DNA of 6,291 nucleotides, taken from positions 1 through 6,291 of the forward strand of contig CAZYPS010000108.1 of the NCBI GenBank assembly GCA_964649445.1, in the 5' to 3' direction. This stretch comes from JAGXLP01 sp964649445 (GTDB lineage: Bacteria > Bipolaricaulota > Bipolaricaulia > M55B111). Below, one piece after another: positions 5,014 through 6,291 of this stretch. The first letter of the stretch is position 1; every line of letters begins with the position of its first letter. The translations under genes and the position numbers were made by a program. The notes beneath the pieces are model-generated. The model had not been told where the DNA came from, searched no databases, and worked only from the letters and a program-made list of their open reading frames with translations.

Positions 5014-6291
5014 TTAAAGAACCAGCCCCAGCCGGAGGTCATTTACGTTGGTACCAGTTTGACCTGTGATAATCGCGCCGCCCAATTTTTTCAGCAGAGT
5101 AGAAGCATCGTAGTTTCTCAGGCTGGAGTTGATCTCGCCCCTGCTAACTTTTGTCTCACCCGACACGAGCCCACCGGCTATTTCAGTACTGCCGTCTTCT
5201 CCATCGGAATCGATGGCACCGATCGCGGAATCCGGTGTGCCAATGATTTCTCGACCTCCCGCCAGGGCGAATTCCTGGTTTGGTCCACCGGTGCCGTGAT
5301 CTTCGGGTAAGGTCACTGTAGTTTCACCACCGGAAAGGAGAAGCGCGGGTCGCGAGATAGGATGATTCTCCTCAGAAATAGACCGAACCAATTGACCGAA
5401 TACACTTCCCACCTCCTGGCTTTCGCCCTTCAATCTCGAAGAGAGGATCAACGAATTGACATCCAGCTTTTCAGCCTTTTTTGCCATGGCAGAGAGCGCG
5501 GTCTCGTTGCTCACAACTATTTGATTTTTAAAATTAAATTTGTCGAATTCTTCTTTACTCACCGGCTCCGTTTTTGATTTTTTCTCGTTCAAAAGACTTG
5601 CTACTTTCAGGTTGCGCTTCGTCAACCTATATTTCTCCATAACTTCGAGCGCGTCTTCCGGGCTCGAATCTTCCGGAACGGTGGGACCCGATGCAATAAA
5701 CCTTAAATTATCCCCCACTACGTCTGAGATAATCAAAGAGAGCCCTTTTGCAGGATTAATAGTCTTGGCTAGTCTTCCTCCCTTGATCCATGAAAGCCGC
5801 TTTCTTAGCGTGTTTATCTCTTCAATTGATGCACCGGATTCAAGTAGATCGTCCGTCAGGTGCTGGAGGTCTCTTAGCTCTATTTCTTCAAACGGGCAGG
5901 TCAGCAGAGCCGATCCTCCCCCTGAAATCAGTGCAATTACCAGGTCCTGGCTTCCGGCAGACCTAGCCAATTCCAGAATATCCTTTGTTGCTTCTACTCC
6001 GGCTTCGTCGGGTACGGGATGAGAGGCCTCCCTGTCTTCAATATTTTTGAGGCTTCTCTTCTCCCCACCCTCCTTTGTCACAATCAGCCCGTCGTCAAGA
6101 GCCGATCCGATAGCAGATTCCACTGCCCGAGCCATCCCAAAAGACGCTTTTCCTCCACCGATAACTATAATCCTGTTCAGATTGGCTAAGTTATACTCCT
6201 CCTGTCCCGAAATGAGGCTATCACCTTTCAACCTTAAATGGTTTTTAACGGCTTTTTCGGGCAGAGCGGCAGAGATTCCTGCTTCAAATAG
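5014..6291 (-). CDS. Glycerate 2-kinase, class II (DUF4147 + MOFRL); 5' end off window
   Basis: Cytosolic enzyme that phosphorylates D-glycerate with ATP to 2-phosphoglycerate, in the semi-phosphorylative or non-phosphorylative Entner-Doudoroff branches of archaea or in glyoxylate and serine breakdown. The frame is open to the right edge, giving 425 residues. A TTG at 6231 could be taken as a start, but the codons upstream read as family sequence (LFEAGISAALPEKAVKNHLR), so the true start lies outside. Conserved parts, counted from the window edge: VIGGGKAS (43-50), ISGGGSALL (122-130), RKRLSWIKGGRLA (163-175, with the active-site Lys), ISDVVGDN (188-195), SGGETTVT (320-327), TGGPNQE (334-340), DSDGEDG (361-367) and the C-terminal TGQTGTNVNDL (409-419), which is the MOFRL region. 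The known family is about 440 residues, so few are missing. It converges on the ABC gene with 57 nt between stops; only a weak hairpin (4998-5015) lies there. Confidence 0.94.
   Translation of the reverse strand, partial: LFEAGISAALPEKAVKNHLRLKGDSLISGQEEYNLANLNRIIVIGGGKASFGMARAVESAIGSALDDGLIVTKEGGEKRSLKNIEDREASHPVPDEAGVEATKDILELARSAGSQDLVIALISGGGSALLTCPFEEIELRDLQHLTDDLLESGASIEEINTLRKRLSWIKGGRLAKTINPAKGLSLIISDVVGDNLRFIASGPTVPEDSSPEDALEVMEKYRLTKRNLKVASLLNEKKSKTEPVSKEEFDKFNFKNQIVVSNETALSAMAKKAEKLDVNSLILSSRLKGESQEVGSVFGQLVRSISEENHPISRPALLLSGGETTVTLPEDHGTGGPNQEFALAGGREIIGTPDSAIGAIDSDGEDGSTEIAGGLVSGETKVSRGEINSSLRNYDASTLLKKLGGAIITGQTGTNVNDLRLGLVL

Noticed and set aside
4998..5015. Short hairpin AATCCG/CGGGTT between the convergent genes as a bidirectional terminator
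   Set aside because: Only six pairs with one wobble, overlapping the glycerate kinase stop and without T-runs; too weak to call.
5540..6022. 160-codon plus-strand open frame opposite the glycerate kinase gene
   Set aside because: The opposite strand encodes a complete set of glycerate kinase motifs; the plus-strand protein is Ser-rich with no recognisable domain and no ribosome binding site.

Overview
The window carries six protein genes or gene fragments. No rRNA, tRNA, CRISPR array or intact insertion sequence was seen. The genes are ordinary in kind: a helicase/exonuclease DNA-repair pair, an MFS transporter, a flavodoxin-type flavoprotein, a stand-alone ABC ATPase and glycerate 2-kinase. 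The host looks archaeal, most likely a mesophilic to moderately halophilic euryarchaeon known from environmental assemblies. Reasons are TATA-like AT boxes 24-27 nt from start codons, at least one start without a Shine-Dalgarno site, a class II (MOFRL-type) glycerate kinase and rather acidic small proteins. Strong Shine-Dalgarno sites also occur, and every family here also exists in bacteria, so the assignment is an inference.

Layout, left to right. Positions 1-1950 (minus strand) hold a two-gene operon. A DEDD exonuclease of the YprB/MrfB family comes first and overlaps by 14 nt the start of a DUF1998-type superfamily 2 helicase of the YprA/MrfA family, which runs off the left edge. Positions 1951-2356 have no convincing gene but contain a perfect 20-bp inverted repeat spanning 2174-2258. 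Positions 2357-3487 (minus) encode a 12-helix MFS permease whose 5' end is problematic: reading frame and promoter evidence suggest either a leaderless GTG start or a one-base frameshift just inside a longer gene starting at 3536. A compact divergent control region (3488-3643) follows. On the plus strand come a flavodoxin (3644-4126) and an orphan MalK-like ABC ATPase (4192-4956), separated by a 65-nt spacer with a 9-bp GNRA-capped hairpin. The ATPase converges on a glycerate 2-kinase gene (5014 to the right edge, minus) whose start lies outside the window.

Working together: the helicase and exonuclease should act as one repair module, as MrfA and MrfB do in Bacillus subtilis. The MFS permease and the flavodoxin share a divergent promoter region and could be co-regulated. 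The ABC ATPase has no permease or substrate-binding gene in view, so its partner and substrate are unknown. Glycerate kinase feeds 2-phosphoglycerate into lower glycolysis and only faces the ABC gene tail to tail, so no functional link is implied. I see no clearly new multi-gene system. The points most worth checking are the domain architecture of the exonuclease, the long inverted repeat, the 5' end of the MFS gene and the non-consensus ATPase motifs.
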